From positions 117,424-181,423 of the forward strand of contig JAFEBU010000083.1 in the NCBI GenBank assembly GCA_018242505.1: a stretch of 64,000 bases of DNA. The letters are read 5' to 3'. The position numbers were made by a program, and so were the translations under genes. Shown here one piece after another: positions 35,703 to 43,857 of the stretch. Origin of the DNA: Pseudomonadota bacterium. GTDB lineage: Bacteria; Pseudomonadota; Alphaproteobacteria; Reyranellales; Reyranellaceae. The notes beneath the pieces were generated by a model. The model was given only the letters and a program-made list of their open reading frames with translations, was not told the origin of the DNA and ran no database searches. The number at the start of each line of letters is the position of its first letter. The stretch's first letter is position 1.

Positions 35703-36485
35703 ATGAGGCTCTCCTTCATGGACAACGGCTCATCGGCCCTGCGGCGGCGCGTTATCGGCTGGGGCCACCAGTTGAAGCCTACCCTGCTCGCCCTCGGTCT
35801 GGTGCTGATCGTGCGAACCGTGGTCGCGGAGCCCTATACGGTGCCTTCGCCATCGATGGTCCCGACACTCCTTGTCGGTGACGAGTTGATCGCCAGCAAG
35901 TTCGCCTATGGCTACAGCAAATATTCATCGCCGATCGGCCTCATGCCGGATTTCTCCGGCCGCCTGTTCGACCGGGCGCCGGAACGCGGCGATGTCATCG
36001 TCTTCCGTTTGCCGCGCGATCCGTCGACGACCTATGTGAAGCGCCTCATCGGATTGCCTGGCGATCGCATCCAGATGCGCGAGGGGCGCCTCTATATCAA
36101 TGGTGCCATCGTTGCCCGCCGCGCCGTCAGCACCTTCGCCAACGAAATTGGCGGCTACGCCGTCACTTCCACGCTGTATATCGAGACGCTGCCGAACGGG
36201 CGCGAACATGAGATCGTCGAAATCTCCGACACCGAGCGATACGACAACACCCAGACCTTCGTCGTGCCGCCGAAGCATTTCTTCATGATGGGCGACAATC
36301 GCGACAATTCACTCGACAGCCGCGTCGCCGAGACCGCCGGCGGCGTCGGCTTCGTGCCGGAGGAGAATCTCGTGGCCCGCGCCGATCTCCTGCTGATGTC
36401 GCACGATCCGGCTGTCTCCTGGTTCGACGTCGCGCATTGGCCGGAAGCCTTCCGGATGGCGCGCCTGTTTCATCATGTCGACTGA
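35703..36485 (+). CDS. lepB: Signal peptidase I
   Basis: This 260-residue membrane protease has one N-terminal anchor (LKPTLLALGLVLIVRTVV). The catalytic serine is Ser51 in PYTVPSPSMVPTL. The general base lysine is Lys113 in STTYVKRLIGLPGDRI. Box E is MMGDNRDNSLDSR. It removes signal peptides in the inner membrane. The usual rnc-era neighbours are absent; it stands between a YbaK gene and a GNAT gene, so it may be a second, divergent LepB in the genome. Confidence 0.95.
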   Translation: MRLSFMDNGSSALRRRVIGWGHQLKPTLLALGLVLIVRTVVAEPYTVPSPSMVPTLLVGDELIASKFAYGYSKYSSPIGLMPDFSGRLFDRAPERGDVIVFRLPRDPSTTYVKRLIGLPGDRIQMREGRLYINGAIVARRAVSTFANEIGGYAVTSTLYIETLPNGREHEIVEISDTERYDNTQTFVVPPKHFFMMGDNRDNSLDSRVAETAGGVGFVPEENLVARADLLLMSHDPAVSWFDVAHWPEAFRMARLFHHVD

Positions 36486-36502
36486 CTCGCCCCGCCATAT
36501 CG

Positions 36503-36958
36503 GTGCGCGTGGTTGACGCCTGGTGCTTCGGCCCGGTCGGCGAGGCCGACTTCGAGCCGCTCCTGGCGATCCGCATCGAGGTGATGCAGGAGCATCTGGA
36601 GCGGGTGTTCCGCTACAAGCCATCCCGCGCCCGGCGCATCTTCCGGCAGCATTTCGACGAACCCGGCCTACGGCTGATCCTGGTGAACGACAAGCGCGCC
36701 GGCTGCGTCGCCTTCCGTGTCGGCCGGGAGGAGATCAGGCTCGATTCGTTCTATCTCACGGCCCGCTACCACAATCGCGGGTTGGGAACGAAGATCCTGG
36801 ACGTGCTGCTGGCCGAGGCCGATGCACTCGGCCTGCCGGTGCGGCTGGAGGTCTTGCGCGGCAGCCCGGCCGACCGCTTCTATGAGCGGCGCGGCTTCGC
36901 AAAGCTCGGCGAGGACGATGTCGAGGTCCGCTACGAGCGTCCGGTGCCGTCGCTGTAG
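36503..36958 (+). CDS. GNAT-family acetyltransferase
   Basis: This protein of about 151 residues has the GNAT acetyl-CoA region in YLTARYHNRGLGTKILDVLLAEADALGLPVRLEVLRGSPADRFYERRGF. The N-terminal half (VMQEHLERVFRYKPSRARRIFRQHFDEPG) is typical of a small group of uncharacterised acetyltransferases. The start is not certain: GTG at 36503 or 36509 are options just after lepB, and no clear ribosome site is seen. Substrate unknown. Confidence 0.82.
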   Translation: MRVVDAWCFGPVGEADFEPLLAIRIEVMQEHLERVFRYKPSRARRIFRQHFDEPGLRLILVNDKRAGCVAFRVGREEIRLDSFYLTARYHNRGLGTKILDVLLAEADALGLPVRLEVLRGSPADRFYERRGFAKLGEDDVEVRYERPVPSL

Positions 36959-36988
36959 GGTGTCGCGGTCAGGGAGGAGGATCCGGTG

Positions 36989-37639
36989 ATGGAAATTGTC
37001 ATTCCCAGCGTCTCGAGTATCGGCCTGTTCATGGGCGCGGCGCTGGCGCTGTTGCTGATTCCGGGTCCGGCCGTACTTTACATCGTGGCGCGCTCGGTCG
37101 AGCAGGGGCGACTGGCGGGCTTTGTGTCGGATCTCGGCATCCACACCGCCACGCTGGTCCATATCCTTGCGGCAGCGCTGGGCCTGTCGGCGCTGCTGGC
37201 CTCGTCGGCGCTCGCCTTCGGCATCGTGAAGTATGCCGGCGCCGCCTATCTCATCTGGCTCGGCCTCAAGAAGATCTTCGGTCGGCCCGACGCTCCGGGA
37301 GACAGCGACGCCCTGGTGCGCCACAGCCATGCGCGGCTGTTCCGCGACGGCTTCGTCGTCAATCTGCTCAATCCCAAGACCGCGCTCTTCTTCTTCGCAT
37401 TCCTTCCCCAGTTCGTCGATCCCGAGCGCGGCCATCTGGCAATGCAGATCGCCTTCCTGGGGCTGCTGTTCGCCGGTCTCGGCCTGGTCACCGACGGCTG
37501 TTACGCCCTCGTGGCCGGAACGGCGGGCCGATGGCTGAAGGCGAACCGGCACTACCTCGGCATCGAGCGTTACGTGAGCGGTACCCTGTTCATCGGCCTC
37601 GGCCTCGCCGCGGCGTTTGCCGGCCACCGCAAAAACTAG
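36989..37639 (+). CDS. LysE/RhtB-family amino-acid exporter
   Basis: This 216-residue protein has six membrane helices. The family N-terminal motif is visible in FMGAALALLLIPGPAVLYIVARSVEQGRLAGFVSDLGI, and GFVVNLLNPKTALFFFAFLPQFV is conserved. Such proteins export amino acids or homoserine lactones. AGGAGG lies eight bases before the ATG at 36989. It converges with metW. Confidence 0.92.
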   Translation: MEIVIPSVSSIGLFMGAALALLLIPGPAVLYIVARSVEQGRLAGFVSDLGIHTATLVHILAAALGLSALLASSALAFGIVKYAGAAYLIWLGLKKIFGRPDAPGDSDALVRHSHARLFRDGFVVNLLNPKTALFFFAFLPQFVDPERGHLAMQIAFLGLLFAGLGLVTDGCYALVAGTAGRWLKANRHYLGIERYVSGTLFIGLGLAAAFAGHRKN

Positions 37640-37648
37640 CCCTGACGG

Positions 37649-38257
37649 TCAATCCCGGCGCAGCATGAATACCGCCTGCTCGCCGAACAGGTTGGCAAGC
37701 AACGGCGGCATGTGGATGGGGCGGTTCTTGCTGTTGAGCACGATGGCGCGCTCGACATGCACGCCCATGTCGCGGCAAAGCGCGCGGAAATCGTCGATGC
37801 TGCAGAGATGGATGTTGGGCGTGTCGTACCACTTGTAGGGCAGCGACACGGTCTCCGGCATGCGGCCGCCGAACACCATGCGCAGCCGCACCTGCCAATG
37901 CGCGAAGTTCGGGAACGACACGATCGCCCGCTTGCCCACGCGCAGCATCTGGCGCAGCACAGCGCGCGGCTCGCGTGTCGCCTGCAGGGTCTGGCTCAGG
38001 ATCACATAGTCGAACGCATCGTCGGGATAATAGCCGAGATCGGTGTCGGCATCGCCCTGGATCACCGACAGTCCGTTGGCGACGCAGGCGTTGACGCCTG
38101 TCTGGCTCAGCTCCATGCCGCGCGCATCGACGCGTTTGAAGCTCACCAGATAGGCAAGCAGCGAGCCATCGCCGCAGCCGATATCGAGCGCGCGCGTCGA
38201 GGGCTCGACCATGTCGGCGATCAGCTGCAGGTCGACACGGATGGCGGCGCCATTCAC
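37649..38257 (-). CDS. metW: Methionine biosynthesis protein MetW
   Basis: This 202-residue methyltransferase-fold protein has motif I LDIGCGDGSLLAYL, then GVNACVANGLSVIQGDADTDLGYYPDDAFDYVILSQTLQA, which is diagnostic for MetW. MetW acts with MetX in homoserine acylation in many bacteria. The GTG at 38257 overlaps the metX stop (GTGA), so the two are co-translated and share the SAM-II riboswitch. Confidence 0.95.
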   Translation of the reverse strand: MNGAAIRVDLQLIADMVEPSTRALDIGCGDGSLLAYLVSFKRVDARGMELSQTGVNACVANGLSVIQGDADTDLGYYPDDAFDYVILSQTLQATREPRAVLRQMLRVGKRAIVSFPNFAHWQVRLRMVFGGRMPETVSLPYKWYDTPNIHLCSIDDFRALCRDMGVHVERAIVLNSKNRPIHMPPLLANLFGEQAVFMLRRD

Positions 38258-39507
38258 GACACGTCTCCCAGACCGCGCACGAGCGCTGCGCCCTTGAGGA
38301 AGCCCTGCAATGTGCGGAACATCTCGGGCTCGTCGAGCAGGAAGGCGTCGTGGCCCTTGTCGCTTTCGATCTCGACGAACGAGACGTTGGCTGCCGCCGC
38401 ATTGAGCGCATGCACGATCTCGCGGCTCTCGCGCGTGGGGAACAGCCAGTCCGAGGTGAAGGACATCAGGCAGAAGCGCGTCGGCGTGCCCGTGAAAGCC
38501 TTGGCCAGCACCCCGCCGTGCGCGGCGGCGAGGTCGAAATAGTCCATGGCGCGCGTGATGTAGAGGTAGGAATTGGCGTCGAAGCGATCGACGAAGGTCG
38601 AGCCCTGGTGGCGCAGATAGCTCTCGACCTGGAAGTCGGCATCGAAGCCGAAGCCCAGCGCGTTGCGATTCTGCAACGAGCGGCCGAACTTGCGCTGCAG
38701 CGCCTGCTCCGAGAGATAGGTGATATGCGCGGTCATGCGCGCCACCGCGAGGCCGCGCGCCGGCACCGTGTCGTGCAGACGATAGTCGCCGCCCTTCCAT
38801 TCCGGATCGGCCATGATCGCCTGGCGGCCGACTTCGTGGAAAGCGATGTTCTGCGCCGAATGTCTGGCGGCGCAGGCAATCGGCACGGCAGAAAAGACGC
38901 GCCGCGGATAGCTTGCGGCCCATTCCAGCACCTGCATGCCGCCCATCGAGCCGCCGATGACGCAGAACAGGTTCGGGATGCCGAGGTGGTCGAGCAGCTC
39001 TGCCTGCGCGCGCACCATGTCGGCCACGGTCACGACCGGGAAGCGCAGGTTCCATGGCCGGCCGGTCGCGGGGTCCAGCGCCAACGGGCCGGTGCTGCCC
39101 ATGCAGCCGCCCAGCACGTTGGCGCAGATGATGAAATAGCGCCCCGGATCGATCACCTTGCCCGGCCCGACGAGCGCGTCCCACCAGCCGGGCTTGCCGG
39201 TCACGGGATGGCGCTCGACCACGAACTGATCGCCCGTCAGGGCATGGCAGATCAGGATGGCATTGGACTTGTCGGCATTCAGCCGGCCGTAGGTCTGGTA
39301 GGCCACGCGATATGGGCCGAGCTCGACGCCGCAATCGAGTTGCAATGGCCGCTCGCGGCCCAGTACCGCCCGGTGACATCGGCCCAGGGCCTTGCGTTCG
39401 GCGTCGGTCAGGTCATCCAGCTCGACAGGCACGTCCCACTCCCGGCGCCCATCTGCAGGCGGCGCAACAAAAACCCCCGACCGGAAGGGCGGGGGCTTTG
39501 TCGGCAC
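38254..39507 (-). CDS. metX: Homoserine O-acyltransferase
   Basis: This 417-residue alpha/beta-hydrolase acyltransferase has HALTGDQ, the nucleophile GGSMGG, the catalytic Asp in SFTSDWLFP and His in DKGHDAFL. It activates homoserine for methionine synthesis, using acetyl-CoA or succinyl-CoA. The start is GTG at 39507: the SAM-II riboswitch ends in AAAAGG five to six bases before it, which proves this start and gives a 58-residue N-terminal extension over usual members. metW follows. Confidence 0.95.
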   Translation of the reverse strand: MPTKPPPFRSGVFVAPPADGRREWDVPVELDDLTDAERKALGRCHRAVLGRERPLQLDCGVELGPYRVAYQTYGRLNADKSNAILICHALTGDQFVVERHPVTGKPGWWDALVGPGKVIDPGRYFIICANVLGGCMGSTGPLALDPATGRPWNLRFPVVTVADMVRAQAELLDHLGIPNLFCVIGGSMGGMQVLEWAASYPRRVFSAVPIACAARHSAQNIAFHEVGRQAIMADPEWKGGDYRLHDTVPARGLAVARMTAHITYLSEQALQRKFGRSLQNRNALGFGFDADFQVESYLRHQGSTFVDRFDANSYLYITRAMDYFDLAAAHGGVLAKAFTGTPTRFCLMSFTSDWLFPTRESREIVHALNAAAANVSFVEIESDKGHDAFLLDEPEMFRTLQGFLKGAALVRGLGDVS

Positions 39508-39510
39508 TCC

Positions 39511-39566
39511 GACCTTTTAGCGAGGATTAACGTGGCCGCAAGCCGGTCGGCTCAAATTCCACGGGA
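39511..39566 (-). promoter_or_regulatory. SAM-II riboswitch controlling metX-metW
   Basis: On the minus strand the leader reads CCGTGG...TTTGAGCCG...GGCTTGC..GCCACGTTAA...GCTAAAAGG, matching the SAM-II (metA-type) consensus. P1 pairs CGTGG with CCACG (39531-39535 on plus). The 3' GCTAAAAGG pseudoknot strand contains the Shine-Dalgarno of metX. SAM binding should hide the ribosome site and lower translation. The core is seen directly; the tertiary pairing was not modelled. Confidence 0.9.
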
Positions 39567-39674
39567 GGTTTTATAGGGATCACGCCCCTGCCGTGCAAGC
39601 CTTGCGCTGTTGTTTACCTTTACGCCGGGCCGCTGAACGTAGTATCCGCGCTGCTCCCTTTGTTCTCTGGCTCC

Positions 39675-40526
39675 ATGGACGCACCCAGCCTCGAAACCCT
39701 GCGACAGGAAATCGACGCCATCGATGGCGAGTTGCACGGACTCATCCGGCGCCGCGCCTCGCTCGTGGGCCAGATCGCCTCCTCCAAGCCGGCGGGCGGT
39801 CTCGCTATGCGGCCGGGCCGCGAGGCCCGGATCCTGCGCAAGCGGCTTGCGACCCATGACGGGGCCTTTCCGGCCGCCGCCATCTATCGGATGTGGCGTG
39901 AGATGATCAGCGCCTTCGCGCTGATGCAGACCAAGAATCTCAAGATCGCGGTCTGCCGGCCGGCCGACCAGCCGGGCTACTGGGATCTGGCGCGCGACCA
40001 TTTCGGTTGCCAGATCCCGATGGTGGCTTACGAATCGCCGGCCCAGGTATTGGCCGAGGTACGGGCAAATCCCGCCACCGTCGGCATTTTACCGGCGCCG
40101 ATCGAGGCCGACACGGCGGCCTGGTGGCCATTGCTTGCCAGCGGCGAGCCGACCTTGCCCAACGTCGTGGCGCGCCTGCCGTTCCTGGTCATGCCCAATA
40201 CCCGGGCGCGCGATATCTCGGCCATGATGCTGGCGCGCATCGAACCCGAGGAGAGCGGCGACGACCGCGCCCTCCTCGTCCTGCAGGCACCCTTGGGCGT
40301 CAGCCGCAACCGCATTGCCGGCGCGCTCGCCAAGGCAGGCCTGCCCGCCTTCACATCGGCGCTGGACCAGCTTGCCGGCGGTGTGCATCACTATTTGCTC
40401 GAGTTGCCGGGCGTGATCGCCGATGGCGATGAGCGTCTGTGTGGCCTCGAGAAGGCATTGGAGCTCAATCGCGGCAGCGTGGCCGTGATCGGTGCCTACG
40501 CAGTGCCGGCGAGCGCCCGGCCCTGA
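39675..40526 (+). CDS. Chorismate mutase with a prephenate-dehydratase-like C-terminal region
   Basis: This 283-residue protein has an AroQ chorismate mutase domain at 1-85: LETLRQEIDAIDGELHGLIRRRASLVGQIASSK. A PheA-type periplasmic-binding-like region then begins at LKIAVCRPADQPGYWDLAR. An ACT-like end follows (ALLVLQAPLGVSRNRIAGALAKAG to HHYLLELPGVIADG). The catalytic TRF motif of prephenate dehydratase is not seen, so it should make prephenate but may not dehydrate it. It starts the operon with hisC and tyrA. Confidence 0.85.
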   Translation: MDAPSLETLRQEIDAIDGELHGLIRRRASLVGQIASSKPAGGLAMRPGREARILRKRLATHDGAFPAAAIYRMWREMISAFALMQTKNLKIAVCRPADQPGYWDLARDHFGCQIPMVAYESPAQVLAEVRANPATVGILPAPIEADTAAWWPLLASGEPTLPNVVARLPFLVMPNTRARDISAMMLARIEPEESGDDRALLVLQAPLGVSRNRIAGALAKAGLPAFTSALDQLAGGVHHYLLELPGVIADGDERLCGLEKALELNRGSVAVIGAYAVPASARP

Positions 40527-40550
40527 TTGTTGTGTAACGGGAGAACTGCC

Positions 40551-41642
40551 ATGAGCGCGCTCACACCGCGGCCCGGCATCGCGAAGATTGCGCCCTATGT
40601 GCCGGGCAAGGACTCGGTGGACGGCAAGGAGCCCATCGCCAAGCTTTCCTCGAACGAGGGAGCGCTGGGGCCGAGCCCGAAAGCGATGGCGGCTTATGCC
40701 AAGGCAGCGGCCGAATTGCATCGCTATCCTGACGGCGCGGCGGAGAAATTGCGCGCGTCGATCGGGCGTCACCATGGCCTCGATCCGGCGCGCATCATCT
40801 GCGGCACCGGCTCCGACGAGCTGCTCAATCTCCTGGTGCGCGCCTATTGCGGGCCGGGCGACGAGCTCCTCTACAGCCAGTACGGCTTCCTGATGTATCC
40901 CATCAACGCGCTGGGCGTGGGCGCAACGCCCGTTGCCGCGCCGGAGAAGGGCTACCGCACCGACGTCGACGCGATGCTTGCCAAGGTCACCAACAAGACG
41001 CGCGTGGTCTGCCTTGCCAATCCAAACAATCCGACCGGAAGCTACATCACCAAGGACGACGTGCGCCGGCTCCATGCCGGCTTGCCCAAAAACGTGCTGC
41101 TGGTGATCGATGCGGCCTATGCCGAGTATGTGAGCCGCAACGATTACGAGTCGGGCATAGAGCTGGTCGACCACGCCGAGAACGTCGTCATGACCCGGAC
41201 CTTCTCCAAGATCTACGGCATGGGCGGCCTCAGGCTCGGCTGGATGTACGGGCCGACGGGCATCGTCGATACGATCAATCGCCTGCGTCAGCCTTTCAAC
41301 GTCAACCTCGCCGCCCAGATGGCAGGCATCGCCGCGCTGGACGACATCGCCCACACAGATGCCAGCCGCACCAACAACGACATCTGGCTGCCCTGGTTCA
41401 GCGCGGAAGTCGCCAAGCTCGGCCTCAAGCCGCTACCGAGCGTCGGAAATTTCCTGTTGGTGGGCTTCGGCTCCGCCCAACGCGCCTCGGCCGCCAACGA
41501 CTGGCTGATGAAGGACGGGCTGATCCCGCGCCTGGTCGCAGGCTACGGCCTGCCCGAGCATCTGCGCATCACCATCGGCACCGAGACCGAGATGAAGGCC
41601 GTGGCAGCCTCGCTCGACCGCTTCGTCGCCGCGGGCAAATGA
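40551..41642 (+). CDS. hisC: Histidinol-phosphate/aromatic aminotransferase
   Basis: This 363-residue fold-type I PLP enzyme has LSSNEGALGPSP, CGTGSDELLNLL, NPNNPTGSYI, DAAYAEYV and the PLP lysine in TRTFSKIYGMGGLRLGW. The ATG at 40551 follows GGGAG. It lies between chorismate mutase and tyrA, overlapping tyrA by four bases. It therefore probably transaminates aromatic keto acids or prephenate as well as, or instead of, histidinol phosphate. No other his gene is nearby. Confidence 0.92.
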   Translation: MSALTPRPGIAKIAPYVPGKDSVDGKEPIAKLSSNEGALGPSPKAMAAYAKAAAELHRYPDGAAEKLRASIGRHHGLDPARIICGTGSDELLNLLVRAYCGPGDELLYSQYGFLMYPINALGVGATPVAAPEKGYRTDVDAMLAKVTNKTRVVCLANPNNPTGSYITKDDVRRLHAGLPKNVLLVIDAAYAEYVSRNDYESGIELVDHAENVVMTRTFSKIYGMGGLRLGWMYGPTGIVDTINRLRQPFNVNLAAQMAGIAALDDIAHTDASRTNNDIWLPWFSAEVAKLGLKPLPSVGNFLLVGFGSAQRASAANDWLMKDGLIPRLVAGYGLPEHLRITIGTETEMKAVAASLDRFVAAGK

Positions 41643-42523
41643 GCGCCGCGCCCTTCGACAAGATCGCGCTGGTCGGCATCGGCCTGATCGGCGGCTCGAT
41701 CGCGCTGGCCGCCCGTCGTGCGGGGCTGGCCAAGAAGATCGTGGCCGCGACGCGGCGCGCCGAGACGGCTGAAGCGGCCAATCGGCTCAAGCTGGTCGAT
41801 CATTGCGGCACCGACCCTGCCCAGGCCTGCAAGGAAGCCGACCTGGTGATTGTCTGCACGCCGGTGGGCGCGTGCGGCGAGGTGGCCAAGGCGATCGCAC
41901 CGGTGCTCAAGAAAGGCTGCATCGTCTCCGATGTGGGCTCGGTGAAGCAGGCGGTCATCAAGGCGATGGCGCCGCATCTCCCGGCCGACATCCATTTCGT
42001 GCCGGCGCATCCTGTGGCCGGCACCGAGAATTCGGGTCCCGAGGCCGCCTTTGCCGAGCTGTTTGACGGCCGCTGGACCATCCTGACGCCGCTGCCGGGA
42101 TGCGACCCGAAAGCGGTCGACCGGCTCGAGGCTTTCTGGAAGGGCTTGGGCAGCCAGGTCGATCGGCTGGACCCCGCGCACCACGACCGCATCCTCGCCA
42201 TCACCTCGCATCTACCGCACCTCATCGCCTATACGATCGTGGGCACGGCGGACGATCTCGGCGGCCATCTCAATGCCGAGGTGCTGCGCTTCGCGGCCGG
42301 CGGCTTTCGCGACTTCACCCGCATCGCCGCCTCCGACCCGACCATGTGGCGCGACGTCTTCCTGAACAACCGGGACGCCGTGCTCGAGGTCCTGGCCCGC
42401 TTCCAGGAGGACCTGTTCTACCTGCAGCGCGCCATCCGCTGGGGCGAAGGCGACAAGCTGTTCGACCTCTTCACGCGCACCCGCGAGATCCGACGCGCGT
42501 TGATCCACCTCAACCAGGCGTGA
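41639..42523 (+). CDS. tyrA: Prephenate/arogenate dehydrogenase
   Basis: This 294-residue NAD(P)-dependent enzyme has an N-terminal Rossmann motif (ALVGIGLIGGSIALAARRAG). The catalytic region is FVPAHPVAGTENSGPEAAFAELFDGRWTILTP, where the conserved His-Pro-x-x-Gly fits TyrA. The C-terminal helices (HHDRILAITSHLPHLIAYTIV) are typical. It makes 4-hydroxyphenylpyruvate or tyrosine. No ACT domain is attached. Confidence 0.94.
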   Translation: MSAAPFDKIALVGIGLIGGSIALAARRAGLAKKIVAATRRAETAEAANRLKLVDHCGTDPAQACKEADLVIVCTPVGACGEVAKAIAPVLKKGCIVSDVGSVKQAVIKAMAPHLPADIHFVPAHPVAGTENSGPEAAFAELFDGRWTILTPLPGCDPKAVDRLEAFWKGLGSQVDRLDPAHHDRILAITSHLPHLIAYTIVGTADDLGGHLNAEVLRFAAGGFRDFTRIAASDPTMWRDVFLNNRDAVLEVLARFQEDLFYLQRAIRWGEGDKLFDLFTRTREIRRALIHLNQA

Positions 42524-43062
42524 GCGCGGCACGGCCCTCCTGGGTCTTCGGCTACGGCTCGCTGATGTGGAACCCGGGCTTCGCGACGCCCGAGACGGTC
42601 GAGGCGCGTCTGCAGGGCTGGCACCGCGCCTTCTGCATCTACTCGGAGCATTATCGTGGCACACCCCAGAAACCCGGCCTCATCCTCGGCCTGCTGCCGG
42701 GCGGAAGCTGCCGCGGCCTCGCCCATCGCCTGCCGACCCGGCAGTACGATGCCGTGCGCCGATATCTCAAGGGACGCGAGATCGACAATGACGGTGTCTA
42801 CGAGGAGGAGATCCGGCCGATCCATCTCGTCGACGGCCGCACCGTCGACGCCCTCGTCTATCTCGCCGACCGCAAGCATCGGCAATTTGCCGGCAAGCTC
42901 GCCCCGGCAAAGGCGCTACGGCTGATCCGCCAGGGCAATGGCGCGACGGGCAGCAGCCTCGACTACGTGCGCCGAACGCTGACGCATCTTGCCGTCCTTG
43001 GCTTGCGCGATCACGCGCTCGAGGACCTGGCGCGTCGCGCGGCGGAGCACCGACTGCGCTAG
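42520..43062 (+). CDS. ChaC-like gamma-glutamylcyclotransferase
   Basis: This 180-residue protein has the substrate-binding FGYGSLMWNPGF, later VYEEEIRPIHLVDGRTVDALVYLADRKH, and the family's acid residue region. ChaC enzymes degrade glutathione to 5-oxoproline and Cys-Gly. The GTG start overlaps the tyrA stop, so it is translated with the aromatic operon although the pathways differ. It converges with a tetR gene. Confidence 0.92.
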   Translation: MSAARPSWVFGYGSLMWNPGFATPETVEARLQGWHRAFCIYSEHYRGTPQKPGLILGLLPGGSCRGLAHRLPTRQYDAVRRYLKGREIDNDGVYEEEIRPIHLVDGRTVDALVYLADRKHRQFAGKLAPAKALRLIRQGNGATGSSLDYVRRTLTHLAVLGLRDHALEDLARRAAEHRLR

Positions 43063-43685
43063 CGACCGACGCCGTCCTTGAAGATCGTGTTGAGGATGAA
43101 GCGCCATTCATCGCGGGCCTGCTCGGCGGTGAGGCCGAGCCGCTCGCGGAGCACGATCCAGCTCTCCGGCGCCAACACCGCCGAAAGTGCATTGAGCGTA
43201 TGCTCGCGCTTCTCGTTCGGCAGCGCCGTCAGCTCCTGGCCGAAAGAACGGGCTATGTGTTCGCGATTCTCGGCGTAGATTTCCGTCGTCTTCTCGGCGG
43301 CCACCTTGGAGCGGCGGCACAGCGTCTCGACGAAGGTCCACATGGGTCGCAAGGTCTCGTAGCGCCCGGCGCGGCTGCTCACGACCGTCGAGATGCGTTC
43401 GTCGAGCGGCCGGCGCGTCTCAGGTTCCGACACACCGGACTTCCAGCCGCCCAGAGCGCGACCGAGCACGGCGACGTAAAGCTCGGCCGTGTCCGCGAAG
43501 TGCTGGAACACGGTGCGGGCCGATACGCCGGCGAGCTTGGCGATGTCGCGGACGATCGGCGCCACCTCGCCTTCCATGGCGAGCGTCAGCGTCGACGAAA
43601 CGATGGCCTCGCGTGTGCGCGCAACCCGATCGCCACGGCCAACGTGTTGAACTTGAGGCGCTTGAACCGAGGGTTCCAGTTCCAT
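43059..43685 (-). CDS. TetR/AcrR-family regulator
   Basis: This 208-residue protein has the helix-turn-helix VRDIAKLAGVSARTVFQHFADTAELYVAVL. It shares its N-terminal pattern and its C-terminal ESWIVLRERLGLT...WRF with the TetR at 8195, indicating paralogy. The ATG at 43685 has AGGGG nine bases upstream; an ATG at 43694 is also possible. It is divergent from the trans-sulfuration gene, and two GTCCGACG boxes in the shared promoter region are possible operators. Confidence 0.9.
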   Translation of the reverse strand: MELEPSVQAPQVQHVGRGDRVARTREAIVSSTLTLAMEGEVAPIVRDIAKLAGVSARTVFQHFADTAELYVAVLGRALGGWKSGVSEPETRRPLDERISTVVSSRAGRYETLRPMWTFVETLCRRSKVAAEKTTEIYAENREHIARSFGQELTALPNEKREHTLNALSAVLAPESWIVLRERLGLTAEQARDEWRFILNTIFKDGVGR

Positions 43686-43780
43686 GTTCTGCATCCCCTG
43701 TAAGCAGTCCCTCGCATCGCGCGGGAGACACCATTTTCGATAGCCAACCGATCCGACCCCGCAATCGATAAAACAATTGT

Positions 43781-43830
43781 CGTCCGACGCCAATACCAAG
43801 GCGGGGATGCGCTATTATTTTGTCCGACGT
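43781..43830. promoter_or_regulatory. Paired GTCCGACG boxes between tetR and the PLP-enzyme gene
   Basis: CGTCCGACGC (43781-43790) and TGTCCGACGT (43821-43830) share GTCCGACG, each a short dyad with a central C, and are 40 bases apart (about four helical turns). They lie in the 172-base divergent promoter region. They are a candidate operator for the TetR protein. Confidence 0.45.
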
Positions 43831-43857
43831 AAGCATTTCGTAAGCTAAGAACCAAAC

